64,000 nt of DNA, taken from the NCBI RefSeq assembly GCF_010614805.1, contig NZ_JAAFZC010000002.1:62001-126000 (forward strand). Direction: 5' to 3'. Below are positions 26,041-35,742 of the stretch, piece by piece. The translations under genes and the position numbers were made by a program. The DNA is from Pseudooceanicola aestuarii. Its GTDB lineage: Bacteria; Pseudomonadota; Alphaproteobacteria; Rhodobacterales; Rhodobacteraceae. The notes under the pieces are model-generated. The model was not told the origin of the DNA, searched no databases, and was given only the letters and a program-made list of their open reading frames with translations. Within the stretch, counting starts at the first letter, position 1. Every line of letters begins with the position of its first letter.

Positions 26041-26063
26041 ATAGAGCGCTGCCCTCCGAAGGC
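26041..26063 (+). repeat. Right attachment site core (attR)
   Basis: Twenty-three bases identical to 15807-15829; the tRNA-Arg 3' half continues directly from it. Confidence 0.88.
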
Positions 26064-26098
26064 AGAGGCCAAAGGTTCGAATCCTTTCGGGTGCGCCA
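26041..26098 (+). pseudogene. 3' half of the chromosomal tRNA-Arg(CCG)
   Basis: From the anticodon stem onwards this reads as tRNA: variable region, T arm AAAGG-TTCGAAT-CCTTT, acceptor CGGGTGC, discriminator G and CCA ending at 26098. Upstream of 26041 the sequence (ATAGCATAAAGT) is island DNA, so no 5' acceptor or D arm is present. The partner piece is at 15788-15829. Confidence 0.9.
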
Positions 26099-26271
26099 CT
26101 TCCCGTTGAAACCGTAGAAATCTGACCGTGGCCGGTGAATGGTGCGGCGTGGCCTTGTGAGCTGGCCAACGGGGCAATTGAGTGATCATAGGCCTTGCCC
26201 ATTCGGCCCTTTCGATCCTATTATTTGCGCAAGGTCGCTGTTGCGGGTTTGGTGGATGTATTGGCGCGGCT

Positions 26272-26826
26272 ATGGATGCGGATAATTCCTACAGGCTGAG
26301 CGGAGAGGATATCATCCTGTCCGTCGGGCCGCATTGGGACGCTTTCGCGACGAAGAACAACGCGCCGGGCGCACGGTCCGAACTGGTGTTGGGGCAACGT
26401 CTCTGGGCCTTCGTGACGGAGTACCAGACGCAGCTTTTCCTTAGTGACATCTTCTTCGCCTGTCGCATGGACATGCAGCCGTTCCAGATGCTGTACCGAT
26501 GCGACGCACCAACGGTCAAACGCCTGTTCCGTCTGACCATCACGCCCGAGCTGGACGGCGCACTGCGGCTGGATCACAGGGTGGTCCTGACCCGGCAGAA
26601 ATTCCTCAGCGGGGCCGTTGCGGCCTTCGCAGATCATTATGACCACAGCCGCTGCTCCATCTGCTGCGCCTTCCTGATCGGGGAAAACTGGGTGGATACT
26701 TTTGCCCGACCGGATGAACGGTATTTCGCCAGAAGCTACGCGATCTGTCCCGATTGCCGATCGTCCGCGCGCAATTCGCGCCAACAAGGTGACACCGTCA
26801 GCCCGTTTTCCCCGCGTCCTGACTGA
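26272..26826 (+). CDS. Protein of unknown function with paired cysteines (184 aa)
   Basis: The product starts MDADNSYRLSGEDIILSVGP and is soluble. Near its C-terminus HYDHSRCSICCAFL and YAICPDCRSS give two CxxC pairs that could bind zinc. The upstream open frame begins with a hydrophobic stretch but overlaps the tRNA-proximal region, so the ATG at 26272 is chosen. Base composition is back to that of the chromosome, so it belongs to the flank, not the island. I do not recognise a family; PAS-like folding is possible. Confidence 0.6.
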   Translation: MDADNSYRLSGEDIILSVGPHWDAFATKNNAPGARSELVLGQRLWAFVTEYQTQLFLSDIFFACRMDMQPFQMLYRCDAPTVKRLFRLTITPELDGALRLDHRVVLTRQKFLSGAVAAFADHYDHSRCSICCAFLIGENWVDTFARPDERYFARSYAICPDCRSSARNSRQQGDTVSPFSPRPD

Positions 26827-26941
26827 GCGATCGGGCGCGCCCCGGTGCCGGCATAGTGCCCGGCCGACAGGGGCCGTGACGCAGCGCAGAAAATATCCGC
26901 ACGGTCAGGGAACGCCCGACCTCCGGCGGCGTTACCATCAC

Positions 26942-27967
26942 ATGGTGGTGAGGTCGCGCGTCAGTTTGTCTGGATCGGGGGCCGGGCTTGGTGCCCGGCG
27001 GGTCGGGGCATTTCTGCTGCCGCTGGTGTTGGCGGGCTGCGCGGGGCGTCAATCCGCACTGAACGCCGCGGGCGAGGACGCCGCTGCCATCGCGCAGCTG
27101 TGGTGGGTGTTGCTGATCGGCGCCGTCGTGTTGTGGCTGGCGATGAACGGAGCCTTCTTCTACCTGTCGCGGATCGCCAAGGGCCGGTTTCCCGAAGCCT
27201 GGACCCGACCGCTGCTGATCGGCGGCGGCATCGTCTTTCCCACCGCTCTGCTGGCCGGATTGCTGGTCTGGGGGCTGGGCCTGCTGCCCGATCAGCGCCA
27301 GCCCGGCGACGGCTTGCGGGTCCGCGTCACAGGCGAACAATGGTGGTGGCGCGTCGAATACTGGCCCGAGGGGGCAGACCAGCCGATCGTCTCCGCCAAC
27401 GAGATTCGCCTCCCCGCCGGCGAACGAACGGAGTTCCTGCTCGATAGTGATCGCGTCATCCATTCCTTCTGGATCCCTGCCCTGGGCGGCAAGATGGACA
27501 TGTTTCCGGGGCGGGAGACATTCCTGTCGTTGCGCCCGGAAAAGCCCGGCACCTATCGTGGTCAATGTGCGGAATTCTGCGGTGCAAGCCATGCCTGGAT
27601 GGCGTTCGAGGCCGTCGTGATGCCGCCCGAGGCCTTTGACGACTGGCTGCGCGCCGAGGCGCGACCGGCCGTGCCGGCCGAAAGCGCCGCCGCGCGGCGA
27701 GGCGCCGCGCTGTTCCGGTCGGAGGGCTGCGGCGCCTGCCACACCGTGCGCGGCACAGCCGCCGTGGGGCAGGTGGGACCGGACCTGACCCATGTCGGCA
27801 GCCGGCTGTCGCTGGGCGCCGGGCGGCTGGGTGCGACGCTGGACGATTACCGTATGTGGGTCGAACATACCGGCGCCCTGAAGCCTGAAGTCCGGATGCC
27901 CGCCTATTCCCATCTGTCCGACGCCCAACTTGATGATCTGGCGCGCTATCTGAAAGGGCTGAAATGA
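26942..27967 (+). CDS. coxB: Cytochrome c oxidase subunit II fused to cytochrome c (caa3 type)
   Basis: This 341-residue lipoprotein has a lipobox, LVLAGC (Cys33), and two transmembrane helices (about 50-75 and 90-115). The CuA domain contains GEQWWWRVEYW, HSFWIPALGGKMDM and the ligand loop GQCAEFCGASHAWM. After residue 245 a haem-binding CGACH and a distal MPAYSHLSD methionine form a fused cytochrome c. It accepts electrons outside the membrane and passes them to subunit I. It is first in a five-gene operon with 4-base overlaps. Confidence 0.94.
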   Translation: MVVRSRVSLSGSGAGLGARRVGAFLLPLVLAGCAGRQSALNAAGEDAAAIAQLWWVLLIGAVVLWLAMNGAFFYLSRIAKGRFPEAWTRPLLIGGGIVFPTALLAGLLVWGLGLLPDQRQPGDGLRVRVTGEQWWWRVEYWPEGADQPIVSANEIRLPAGERTEFLLDSDRVIHSFWIPALGGKMDMFPGRETFLSLRPEKPGTYRGQCAEFCGASHAWMAFEAVVMPPEAFDDWLRAEARPAVPAESAAARRGAALFRSEGCGACHTVRGTAAVGQVGPDLTHVGSRLSLGAGRLGATLDDYRMWVEHTGALKPEVRMPAYSHLSDAQLDDLARYLKGLK

Positions 27968-30543
27968 CCGACAGCGATCCGCGTCCCGACCCGTTGCCGG
28001 TGGCCACCGGGCCCTATCCGCCGACCTGCGAGTCATTGGAAACACCGGTCTCCGAGGAGACGCAGCGCGCCCAGGCGGAGCGTCTGCGCCGGGCCTGGGC
28101 GACGCCACGCGGCTGGCGCTATCCCACGGCGGTGAACAATACGGAAGTCGGCAAATGGTATTCCACCACGGCGCTGATCTTCATGCTGATGGCCGGGGTC
28201 ATGGCGCTGCTGATCCGGGCGCAGCTGGCGGTGCCGGAGAATGACCTGATCTCCGCCGACCGGTTCAACCAGCTGTTCACCATGCATGGCTCTGCCATGA
28301 TGTTCCTGTTCGCCGTCCCCATGTTCGAGGCGATCTCCATCCTGATCCTGCCGGGGATGCTGGGTGCGCGGGACATGCCGTTTCCGCGCCTGTCGGCCTT
28401 TGGCTACTGGTGTTTCCTGATCGGCGGCATCTTTGTCATCGGTTCGTTGGCCTTTGACAGCGCGCCGCGGGCGGGATGGTTCATGTATCCGCCGTTGGCC
28501 ACGCAGGATCCCGGACCGGGCAGCGATATCTGGCTGCTCGGCCTCAGCTTCATCGAGATCGCCTCCATCGCGGCGGCGGTGGAGCTGATCGTGGGGACGC
28601 TGAAATGCCGCCCGCCGGGGATGCGGGTGAACCTGATGCCGCTTTATGCCTGGTATGTGCTGGTGGTTGGCGGGATGATCCTGTTCGCCTTTCCGCCACT
28701 GATCGCGGGCGATTTCCTGTTCGAGCTGGAACGCTCCTTCGACTGGCCGTTCTTCGATCCGACGCGCGGTGGCGATCCGATGTTGTGGCAGCACCTGTTC
28801 TGGATCTTCGGCCATCCCGAGGTCTACATCATCTTCCTGCCTTCCGTCGCCATCGCCGCCATGGTGATCCCCACCGTCGCGCGGCGGCCGATCGTGGGCT
28901 ATTCCTGGATCGTTCTGTCAGCGGTGGGCACCGGGTTCCTGTCCTTCGGGCTGTGGGTGCATCACATGTTCACCACCGGGCTGCCGTCGATATCGCTGGG
29001 CTTCTTCTCTGCCGCGTCGGAGGCGGTGGTGATCCCGACGGGCATCCAATTGTTTGCATTCCTTGCCACGCTGATGGCCGGGCGGGTGCGCCTGAACCTG
29101 CCGATGCTGTGGATCGCGGGGGCGCTGGCGATCTTCATCATGGGGGGGCTGACCGGCGTGATGCTGGCGCTGGCGCCATTCGATTTCCAGGCGCATGACA
29201 CCTATTTCGTGGTCGCGCACCTGCATTACACGCTGTTCGGTGGCATGGTCTTTCCGGTTATGGCGGGGGTCTATTACTTCTTCCCGTTCATCCGCAAACG
29301 GATGCTGTCCGAGGTCCTGGGCCGCTGGGCCTTCTGGCTGATCTTCATCGGGTTCAACCTGACATTCCTGCCGATGCACCTGACCGGGCTGCGCGGGATG
29401 CCGCGCCGCGTCTATACCTATCCCGACGACCTGGGGTGGAGCACGCTGAACCTGGTGTCCTCGGCCGGGTCGGTGGTGATCGCGGCGGGTTTCGCCGTCT
29501 TTGTCTGGGATCTGTTCCGGCCCAAGGGTGGCCAGCCCCGTATCGCGCGCAACCCCTGGCAGGCGGGCACCCTGGAATGGACCCACGACGTGCCCGAACA
29601 GGCCTGGGGCGTGCGGTCGATCCCGCATGTCACCACGCGCTACCCGCTTTGGGATCAGCCGGAGATGGTCGCGCGCATGGATCAGGGCCGCTATTACCTG
29701 CCTGATGCGCAGGAGGGACGCCGCGAGACGCTGATCACCTCCGTCATCGATGCCGAACCGATCCAGGTGCAGCGCGTCACCGGTCCGACCTGGATCACGC
29801 ATCTGGCGGCGGCCTTTACCGGAGGAGCCTTCATCCTGCCGACCTTCAGCCTCTATACCCCCGCGATCATCAGCGGCGCGCTGGCGGTCTGCACGATCAT
29901 CTGGTGGCTCTGGACGGCGACAGCGCGCCCGCCCGCGCCGGAAGACACGCGCAAGGATGTGGGGCTGGGCCTCAACCTCCCCACCTATGCCTCTGGCCCG
30001 GCCTCGACGGGGTGGTGGGCGATGTGGATCACCATGCTGGGGGATGCGACGGCCTTTGCCTCTGTCATCTTCGGGGTGTTCTTCTATTGGACCGCGCGGC
30101 CCGATTTCCCGCCCGAGGGTGCGCTTCATGCCGATGCGGTTCTGGTGGCGCTGTCCTGTGGCGCGCTGCTGCTGTCCTGGGCCTTGACGCTGTTCGCCCG
30201 TCGGTCCAACCGGCGCGGAGCCGTGACCGGCGCCCGGATCTGTCTGGGCACCGGTGCGGTGCTCGGCAGCCTGGGCATCGCCGCGATGCTGGGTGCGGTC
30301 ACGGCGTTGGAGCCGACCACCCATGTCTATCCCGCCATCCTGTGCGCGCTGGCGGTCTGGATCATCGTCCATGCCGGGCTGGGCACGATCATGCAGCTCT
30401 ATTGCCTGGCCGGATCCATCTTCGGCAAACTGACGCCGCGCTATGACGCGGATCTGTGGAACATCTCTCTGTTCTGGCATTTCCACGCGCTGTCGGTGGC
30501 TGTCGCCGGGGCGGTCATGATCCTGGTGCCGGGGGTCGCATGA
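27964..30543 (+). CDS. coxA: Cytochrome c oxidase fused subunits I and III
   Basis: This 859-residue protein carries subunit I (about residues 45-580) with haem a ligand in FTMHGSAMMFLF, the CuB/Tyr motif GHPEVYIIFLP, the CuB pair LWVHHMFTTG and HDTYFVVAHLHYTLFGG. A C-terminal part (about 600-859) has subunit III-like helices, STGWWAMWITMLGDATAFAS and FWHFHALS. It reduces oxygen to water and pumps protons. The I+III fusion is known in some caa3 and ba3-like oxidases. ATGA overlaps join it to both neighbours. Confidence 0.93.
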   Translation: MTDSDPRPDPLPVATGPYPPTCESLETPVSEETQRAQAERLRRAWATPRGWRYPTAVNNTEVGKWYSTTALIFMLMAGVMALLIRAQLAVPENDLISADRFNQLFTMHGSAMMFLFAVPMFEAISILILPGMLGARDMPFPRLSAFGYWCFLIGGIFVIGSLAFDSAPRAGWFMYPPLATQDPGPGSDIWLLGLSFIEIASIAAAVELIVGTLKCRPPGMRVNLMPLYAWYVLVVGGMILFAFPPLIAGDFLFELERSFDWPFFDPTRGGDPMLWQHLFWIFGHPEVYIIFLPSVAIAAMVIPTVARRPIVGYSWIVLSAVGTGFLSFGLWVHHMFTTGLPSISLGFFSAASEAVVIPTGIQLFAFLATLMAGRVRLNLPMLWIAGALAIFIMGGLTGVMLALAPFDFQAHDTYFVVAHLHYTLFGGMVFPVMAGVYYFFPFIRKRMLSEVLGRWAFWLIFIGFNLTFLPMHLTGLRGMPRRVYTYPDDLGWSTLNLVSSAGSVVIAAGFAVFVWDLFRPKGGQPRIARNPWQAGTLEWTHDVPEQAWGVRSIPHVTTRYPLWDQPEMVARMDQGRYYLPDAQEGRRETLITSVIDAEPIQVQRVTGPTWITHLAAAFTGGAFILPTFSLYTPAIISGALAVCTIIWWLWTATARPPAPEDTRKDVGLGLNLPTYASGPASTGWWAMWITMLGDATAFASVIFGVFFYWTARPDFPPEGALHADAVLVALSCGALLLSWALTLFARRSNRRGAVTGARICLGTGAVLGSLGIAAMLGAVTALEPTTHVYPAILCALAVWIIVHAGLGTIMQLYCLAGSIFGKLTPRYDADLWNISLFWHFHALSVAVAGAVMILVPGVA

Positions 30544-30944
30544 CCGAAGAGCACCAGCCCCGCCCGGACGAAGAGGAAGCCGAATTCGCCGAGGAATCCG
30601 CCAGCCTGTGGCGGATCACCCTTGCGCCGGTGGCCTGGGCCGCGCATTTCGTCATCTGCTACGGGCTGGTCGCCATGTCCTGCGCCAAGGGCTGGCCAAT
30701 CACCGAGGTGCGCCAGGGCCTGGGCCTGTTCAGCGCCGCCGTGCTGCTGCTGATCGCCTGGATCGGCTGGCGCGCGCTGCGGCAATGGGACGTCCGGCGC
30801 ACCGGCGATTTCGTCAACCGGCGCGGCCGGGCCGAGGACCGGCATCATTTTCTGGGACATGCCGCGTTTCTGCTGGCGGTGATCTCGTTCATCGGGGTGG
30901 TCTTCGTCTCCCTGCCGCTGATCCTGATCGAGGGCTGCCAATGA
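30540..30944 (+). CDS. Small membrane protein in the oxidase operon
   Basis: This 134-residue protein has an acidic N-terminus (about 24 residues rich in Glu), then about three helices: APVAWAAHFVICYGLVAM, FSAAVLLLIAWIGWRA and FLAVISFIGVVFVSLPLIL-type segments. It has no recognised catalytic motif. Its place between fused subunit I/III and ctaG, with ATGA overlaps on both sides, suggests a small oxidase subunit or assembly factor. Confidence 0.72.
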   Translation: MTEEHQPRPDEEEAEFAEESASLWRITLAPVAWAAHFVICYGLVAMSCAKGWPITEVRQGLGLFSAAVLLLIAWIGWRALRQWDVRRTGDFVNRRGRAEDRHHFLGHAAFLLAVISFIGVVFVSLPLILIEGCQ

Positions 30945-31513
30945 AGGCGCTGTTCCTCCTGCCCGGTCTGGCCCTGCTGGCGGCGATCTGGCTGGTCCCG
31001 CTGAACAGCCTGATGCCGCTGTTCGCCGCCCATATGCTGCGCCACATGACGCTGGTGGCGCTGGCCGCGCCGTTGATCGTGCTGGGCTGGCCCGCGCTGC
31101 TGCGCCATGTGCCGGTACCGCCCTTGCTGGCGGCGGCGGTGGAATTCGTCGTGGTCTGGGGCTGGCACCTGCCGCAGGCGCATGGGCTGGGCCGCACCGA
31201 GGCGTCGGGGTTCGCGGCGGAACAGGCGTCGTTCCTGGCGGTGGGGCTGCTGGTCTGGGCTGGCTGCCTGCGCCCCGACCGGCCGCTGGCCGGGGCGGGG
31301 GGCCTGTTGCTGACCTCGATGCACATGACGTTGCTGGGCGCGCTGATCGTGCTGGCGCCGCGCGATCTTTATGCCGCGATCTGCGGCACCGCGCCGGACC
31401 TGGCCGGGCAACAGGTGGGCGGGATGCTGATGCTGGCAATCGGCACGCCGGTCTACCTGGTGGCCGGGCTGATGCTGACCGGCCAGGCGCTGCAAGACAG
31501 GGGGATGGCATGA
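30941..31513 (+). CDS. ctaG: CtaG-like cytochrome oxidase assembly factor
   Basis: This 190-residue polytopic membrane protein has histidine-containing helices AAHMLRHMTLVALAAPLIVL and LTSMHMTLLGALIVL typical of the caa3_CtaG family, which is needed for assembly of caa3-type oxidases, probably in copper delivery. It is shorter than Bacillus CtaG (about 300), lacking the first helices. Overlaps of four bases bind it to both neighbours. Confidence 0.85.
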   Translation: MKALFLLPGLALLAAIWLVPLNSLMPLFAAHMLRHMTLVALAAPLIVLGWPALLRHVPVPPLLAAAVEFVVVWGWHLPQAHGLGRTEASGFAAEQASFLAVGLLVWAGCLRPDRPLAGAGGLLLTSMHMTLLGALIVLAPRDLYAAICGTAPDLAGQQVGGMLMLAIGTPVYLVAGLMLTGQALQDRGMA

Positions 31514-32622
31514 GGACGATCGCACTCACACTCGCCGTATTGGCCGGGTTGGGCGCCGCCGGAGGCGCGGCGGTGGTGGGCATGGGCCTTTACAACGTGT
31601 CCGCCCAGGCGGGGCATCTGCCAGGCGTGTCCTGGGTGCTGCACACCACGTTCCGCAATTCCGTCGCCTTGCGCGCCCCGGACAAAAGCGCGGTTCCACC
31701 GCTGGAGGATCCCGACCTGATCGCCCTGGGCGCACACCATTACGCCAGTGCCTGCGCGACCTGCCACGCCCGACCCGACGCGCCGCGCAGTGCCACGATG
31801 CGCGCCATGGTTCCGGCGCCGCCGCCGATCACGGAGGCAATCACCGATTGGCAGCCGCAGGAACTGCACTGGATCATCGAGAACGGGATCAAGATGTCCG
31901 GCATGCCCGCCTGGCCCGTGGCCGGACGCGGCGACGAAATCTGGTCCGTAGTGGCCTATCTGGAGGCGGTGAAATCCGGCACGGCCCCCGGCTTCCCCGC
32001 AGGAGAGGCATCCCAACCCGACCGATCCGCGCAGTTGCCGCACCCGCCCGCGGCGGGCTACTGCGCGAGCTGCCACCTCGAGGCGGGCGATCCGGTGCCC
32101 CGGCTGGACATCCAGAACGCGCCCTATCTTGAGGAACAGATGCGTGCCTATCTTTCAGGGCGGCGTCCTTCCGGCATCATGGCCCAGGCGATGAGCGTGA
32201 TCCCGGCCAGAGAGATCCCGGAACTGGCGCGCCACCTGTCCCGCAGGGCTGTCGATCCCGCCCTGCGCGGCCCTGCGCCCGGCGATCCGCTGGCGGATTC
32301 CGAACTGGCGGCGCGCGGCGCGACACTGGCTGCCTCCGGCACCCGCGATGTGCCTGCCTGCGACGCCTGCCACGGTGCCGATGCCGCGCGGCCGCAAAGC
32401 GGCGCGGCCCGAGGCGGCGACCGTGGACCGGTGCTGGCCGGGCAGGGCAGGCAATACCTGGCGGCGCAATTGCGGCTCTGGGCGTCGGGGGCGCTGGACC
32501 ACGATCCGCTGATGTCCGCCGCCGCCCGCGATCTGGCCCCTGCCCAGATCGAGGCCCTTGCCGCCCATTACGCCGCCCGCCCGGCGCCGCAAACGACCCC
32601 GGAACCGGCGGAAACCGACTAG
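31510..32622 (+). CDS. Tri-haem cytochrome c
   Basis: This 370-residue exported protein has an N-terminal signal or anchor (MRTIALTLAVLAGLGAAGG) and three CxxCH haem sites: CATCHARPD, CASCHLEAG and CDACHGAD. The first domain resembles a class I cytochrome c with MSGMPAWP as distal ligand; the last two resemble a diheme c4-type cytochrome, with SGRRPSGIMAQAM and DHDPLMSAAARDL as candidate methionines. It probably feeds electrons to the oxidase. ATGA overlap joins it to ctaG; it is the last gene of the operon. Confidence 0.88.
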   Translation: MRTIALTLAVLAGLGAAGGAAVVGMGLYNVSAQAGHLPGVSWVLHTTFRNSVALRAPDKSAVPPLEDPDLIALGAHHYASACATCHARPDAPRSATMRAMVPAPPPITEAITDWQPQELHWIIENGIKMSGMPAWPVAGRGDEIWSVVAYLEAVKSGTAPGFPAGEASQPDRSAQLPHPPAAGYCASCHLEAGDPVPRLDIQNAPYLEEQMRAYLSGRRPSGIMAQAMSVIPAREIPELARHLSRRAVDPALRGPAPGDPLADSELAARGATLAASGTRDVPACDACHGADAARPQSGAARGGDRGPVLAGQGRQYLAAQLRLWASGALDHDPLMSAAARDLAPAQIEALAAHYAARPAPQTTPEPAETD

Positions 32623-32739
32623 GCGCCGGGACGCGATGGAACAGGGGGGCGGACCCTTCGTTGGTTTGTCAGACCCGGTCGCCGCGCGGGTGGCCGGACC
32701 GCTACCAAAGCACCCAGACCGCTGAAGAGGGAGATCCGC

Positions 32740-33255
32740 ATGACCCGCCTATTCGCCACCGCAACCGCCGCCACGCTGCTTGCGCTTGGGGCCTCGGGCG
32801 CCGTTCACGCCGCCGAAGTCGCAGCCCAGGTTCAGGACCGCGAGGGCACATCCCTTGGCGGAGTGACCGTCGCCGATACCGAAAGCGGCACGGCCCTGGT
32901 GACGCTGACCCTGACCAATCTGCCGGATGGGCTGCACGGCATCCACCTGCACGAGACCGGCGATTGTTCGGCGGACGATTTCACATCCGCCGGCGGCCAT
33001 ATCGCAGGTGATGCCGATCACGGGGTCTTGTCGGCCAACGGCCCGCATCCGGGCGACATGCCCAACCTGACCGTGAAATCCGATGGTATCGGCGAGGCGC
33101 AGGTCTTCCTGCCCGATTTTTCCGTTGAAGCCCATCTTCTCGACGAGGACGGCGCCGCCTTCGTCATGCATTCCGGCAGCGACGATTACCAAAGCCAACC
33201 GGCCGGTGACGCGGGCGATCGGATTGCCTGCGGGGAGTTCACCACCCGTAACTGA
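32740..33255 (+). CDS. sodC: Periplasmic Cu/Zn superoxide dismutase
   Basis: This 171-residue protein has a signal peptide (MTRLFATATAATLLALGASG...) and the SodC metal sites: GIHLHETGDC, SAGGHIAGDADHG and FVMHSGSDDYQSQPAGDAG, with the disulfide partner in RIACGEF. It detoxifies superoxide in the periplasm. It follows the oxidase operon after 117 bases with GAGGGAG upstream of the ATG, so it may have its own promoter. Confidence 0.95.
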   Translation: MTRLFATATAATLLALGASGAVHAAEVAAQVQDREGTSLGGVTVADTESGTALVTLTLTNLPDGLHGIHLHETGDCSADDFTSAGGHIAGDADHGVLSANGPHPGDMPNLTVKSDGIGEAQVFLPDFSVEAHLLDEDGAAFVMHSGSDDYQSQPAGDAGDRIACGEFTTRN

Positions 33256-33555
33256 GCGTACCGCCTGGCGGGCTCGATCAGCCGGTAAACGACTGACCGA
33301 CCGTTTGTGCGCGGCCCTGGCGAACCTCAGGCCAGCGTGTGCACCCCCCGGCCATCAATTGAATCCCGAAGGGGGGCGCCAAATCCGGCGCCCCCCCCTT
33401 TGTGGTTCTTTTCAAAGCAGTCTTGCCGGACGGAAACGGGCCCTTTGAAACGCCGGCCAGCAAGGTTGGCGGCCCGCAGGTCGGCCCCGTCCCAGGAATG
33501 ACCGGCCGCAAGGACGACCCGGCCCGAGCTTTCGACCCGGACCAGGCCCGACATC
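33256..33555. other. Intergenic region between convergent sodC and paoC-like genes
   Basis: Three hundred bases between stop codons. Apart from a GC-rich terminator at 33371-33396 nothing is seen: no open frame with SD, and no RNA fold beyond that hairpin. Confidence 0.5.
33371..33396 (+). terminator. GC-rich terminator downstream of sodC
   Basis: Perfect 10-bp stem GGGGGGCGCC (33371-33380)/GGCGCCCCCC (33387-33396) followed by a pyrimidine-rich tail (CCTTTGTGGTTCTTTTC). Confidence 0.6.
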
Positions 33556-35742
33556 TTATCCCAGCCCGGCCAGCACGCGGTCCGGCGTGGCGGGGAAATC
33601 GCGAAGGCGCACCCCGCAGGCATGGTGCACCGCGTTCAGGATCGCGGCACCGGCGCCGCAGATCCCCAGTTCTCCGATGCCCTTGGCCTGCAAGGGGCCG
33701 GCCCAATCGTCGCGCTCCTTGATGAAATGAACCTCCAGCGGCGGTACATCGGCATTGGTGGGCACGTGGTAGGCGGCGAAATCGCGATTGACCACCTGAC
33801 CGTCGCGCGGATCATGTTCCAGCGCTTCGGTCAGGGCCATGCCGATGCCCCAGGTCATGCCGCCATGGCATTGCGATCGGGCGGTGCGCAGGTTCAGGAT
33901 GCGCCCGGCGGCAAAGCTGCCCAACATGCGCCGCACGCGGACCTCACCGGTAACATCGCTGACCGCGACTTCGGCGAAATGCGCGCCAAAAGTCGCCTGC
34001 CGCACCTTTTTCGCCGCAGCGCCAGGGGTCAGGTGGCCGTGGCCTTCCAGCCGGTCGCCTTGCAGAATCTCCGCCAGCGCACGACGGGTGTTGCCCTGCA
34101 CCACCGCGCCATCCTTCAGGGTCAACGTCGCCTCCTCGCATTCCAGGCGGTTGGCAATCTGGCGGCGGATCTCCATCGCGGCCAGCCAGACGGCCGTCCC
34201 GGTGGACGCCGCCCCGACCGACCCGCCGGAGCCGGAGCCGGGCGGCAGATCGGTATCGCCCAGCAGTACCTCCACCTGGCCCAGGGGCAGGCCCAGCACT
34301 TCGGCCGCGATCTGCTGAAAGATCGCGTAGCTGCCGGTGCCGATATCGGTCATGTCGCTGCGAACCTGCGCACCCTCGGTGGTCAGGGTGATCGCGGCTT
34401 CGGCCTCCATAACGGCATTGACGCGGAACGCTGCCGCCATGCCGCTGCCGATCCACCATTCCCCGTCCTGCCGCTGACGCGGGGCCGGCGGGCGATCGGA
34501 CCAACCAAAGCGGCGCGCGCCATCGTCCAGCACCGCAGCCAGCCGGTGCGAGGAAAACGGCACGTCCCGTTCAGGATCCCGGGACGGGATGTTGCGGCGG
34601 CGCAGCTCCACCGGGTCCAGCCCGGCCGCGCAGGCCAGCTCGTCCATCGCCACTTCGAAGGCGGTGACGCCAACGGCTTCCCCCGGGGCGCGCACCGAGC
34701 CGGCAGCGGGGCGGTTGATCCGCGCGATCTGCATTCGCAGGGCGCGGTTTTCGGCGCCATAGGCGAAATGGCTGGCCTGCAACACCGGTTCGGCGAAGGC
34801 CTCGCCACGCAGGTTCGACACCAGCGCCTCGTGGCCAAGCCCGATCAGGCGACCCTGCGCATCGGCGGCCAGGCGAATGCGCTGCCGTGTTTCAGAACGG
34901 CGGGTGTTGACCTCGAACACCTGGCGGCGGTGCTGCACCACGCGGACCGGGCGACCCAGCTCCATCGCGGCCAGTGCGGCGGCGACACAATCGGGCGAAA
35001 TCCCCAGCTTGGACCCGAAGCCGCCGCCGACATAGGGCGCCAGGACGCGCACCTGAGCGGCAGGCAGGCCGACGGAATCGGCCAGTTCGTTCCGGTTGAA
35101 GCGCAGCATCTGCAACGCGCCGCGCAGGGTCAGCACCGCGCCGTCCCATTCGGCCAGCGCGGCATGCGGCTCCATCGCGGCGGAGATCATCGAGGGGGTG
35201 GTATAGGTCGCCTCCACCCGGAAGGCGGCCTCCCGCATCGCTTGGTCCAGATCGCCCCGGGCAAATTGCTTGTCCTCCGGCGTCTCGGGGGTGGTGTCCC
35301 GGGGCCGTACGGGGTGGTCGGCCCCGGCGCAATCGACCTGCACGGCCTGCGCGGCATGGCGCGCCTGTTCGAAGGTTTCCGCGACGACCAGGGCGATGGG
35401 CTGGCCGATGTACTCGGCCTCCTCCACCCCTTGGATCGGGGCTTCGTTCGCCGTGCCCTGAGCGGCGTTGCGGATCAGGCGCGCGTCCTGAAGGACCAGT
35501 TGCACACCCGCCATGGCGCGCACCGCCTCGGCATTGGTCAGCCGCACCCGGCCCAGCCCCGGCGCCCGGACCAGCATCCCGTGGAGCATCCCGGCAGGCT
35601 GCGGTTCGGCCGCATAGGGAGCGGTGCCTGTGACCTTGACCCAACCATCGGGGCGGTCCTGCTCCCGACCCAGAACACCCTGCGCCATGTCGTCGGCGCG
35701 GTGCGCGGGATGGGGGTCGTCCAGTTTCAGATCCAGGGTCAT
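33556..35742 (-). CDS. paoC: PaoC-like molybdenum-binding subunit of an aldehyde oxidoreductase
   Basis: This 728-residue catalytic subunit of the xanthine oxidase family holds the molybdenum cofactor. Motifs include [31 protein letters not shown] (Moco-binding loop), [14 protein letters not shown] and, at the end, [20 protein letters not shown] with the catalytic Glu. The order A-B-C on the minus strand, and lengths near 730, 325 and 167, match periplasmic PaoABC. The XdhC/PaoD maturation partner is not adjacent. The substrate, probably aromatic aldehydes, is inferred. Confidence 0.85.
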   Translation of the reverse strand: MTLDLKLDDPHPAHRADDMAQGVLGREQDRPDGWVKVTGTAPYAAEPQPAGMLHGMLVRAPGLGRVRLTNAEAVRAMAGVQLVLQDARLIRNAAQGTANEAPIQGVEEAEYIGQPIALVVAETFEQARHAAQAVQVDCAGADHPVRPRDTTPETPEDKQFARGDLDQAMREAAFRVEATYTTPSMISAAMEPHAALAEWDGAVLTLRGALQMLRFNRNELADSVGLPAAQVRVLAPYVGGGFGSKLGISPDCVAAALAAMELGRPVRVVQHRRQVFEVNTRRSETRQRIRLAADAQGRLIGLGHEALVSNLRGEAFAEPVLQASHFAYGAENRALRMQIARINRPAAGSVRAPGEAVGVTAFEVAMDELACAAGLDPVELRRRNIPSRDPERDVPFSSHRLAAVLDDGARRFGWSDRPPAPRQRQDGEWWIGSGMAAAFRVNAVMEAEAAITLTTEGAQVRSDMTDIGTGSYAIFQQIAAEVLGLPLGQVEVLLGDTDLPPGSGSGGSVGAASTGTAVWLAAMEIRRQIANRLECEEATLTLKDGAVVQGNTRRALAEILQGDRLEGHGHLTPGAAAKKVRQATFGAHFAEVAVSDVTGEVRVRRMLGSFAAGRILNLRTARSQCHGGMTWGIGMALTEALEHDPRDGQVVNRDFAAYHVPTNADVPPLEVHFIKERDDWAGPLQAKGIGELGICGAGAAILNAVHHACGVRLRDFPATPDRVLAGLG

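Larger units (their letters stand above)
15830..26063. mobile_element. Integrative mobilizable element in tRNA-Arg(CCG), about 10.2 kb
   Basis: The element is bounded by the 23-bp direct repeats and carries an excisionase-like gene, a tyrosine recombinase, a MobA/MobL relaxase, an oriT, a RepL-like protein with an iteron-like array, and cargo: tRNA-Arg, an MT-A70/BglII-like pair, divergent pilin-like genes and a DGQHR/membrane protein cassette. Its DNA is visibly more AT-rich than both flanks. There are no type IV secretion genes beyond one pilin-like gene, so it would need a helper for transfer. It looks like a plasmid that became integrated. Confidence 0.88.

Noticed and set aside
15830-26063. 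Prophage interpretation of the island
   Set aside because: No capsid, terminase, tail or lysis gene is present; relaxase and oriT show a mobilizable element.
25791-26189. 132-codon open frame on the minus strand across attR
   Set aside because: It runs through the tRNA-Arg 3' half and reads low-complexity sequence; similar translated tRNA frames ([14 protein letters not shown] type) are common false genes.
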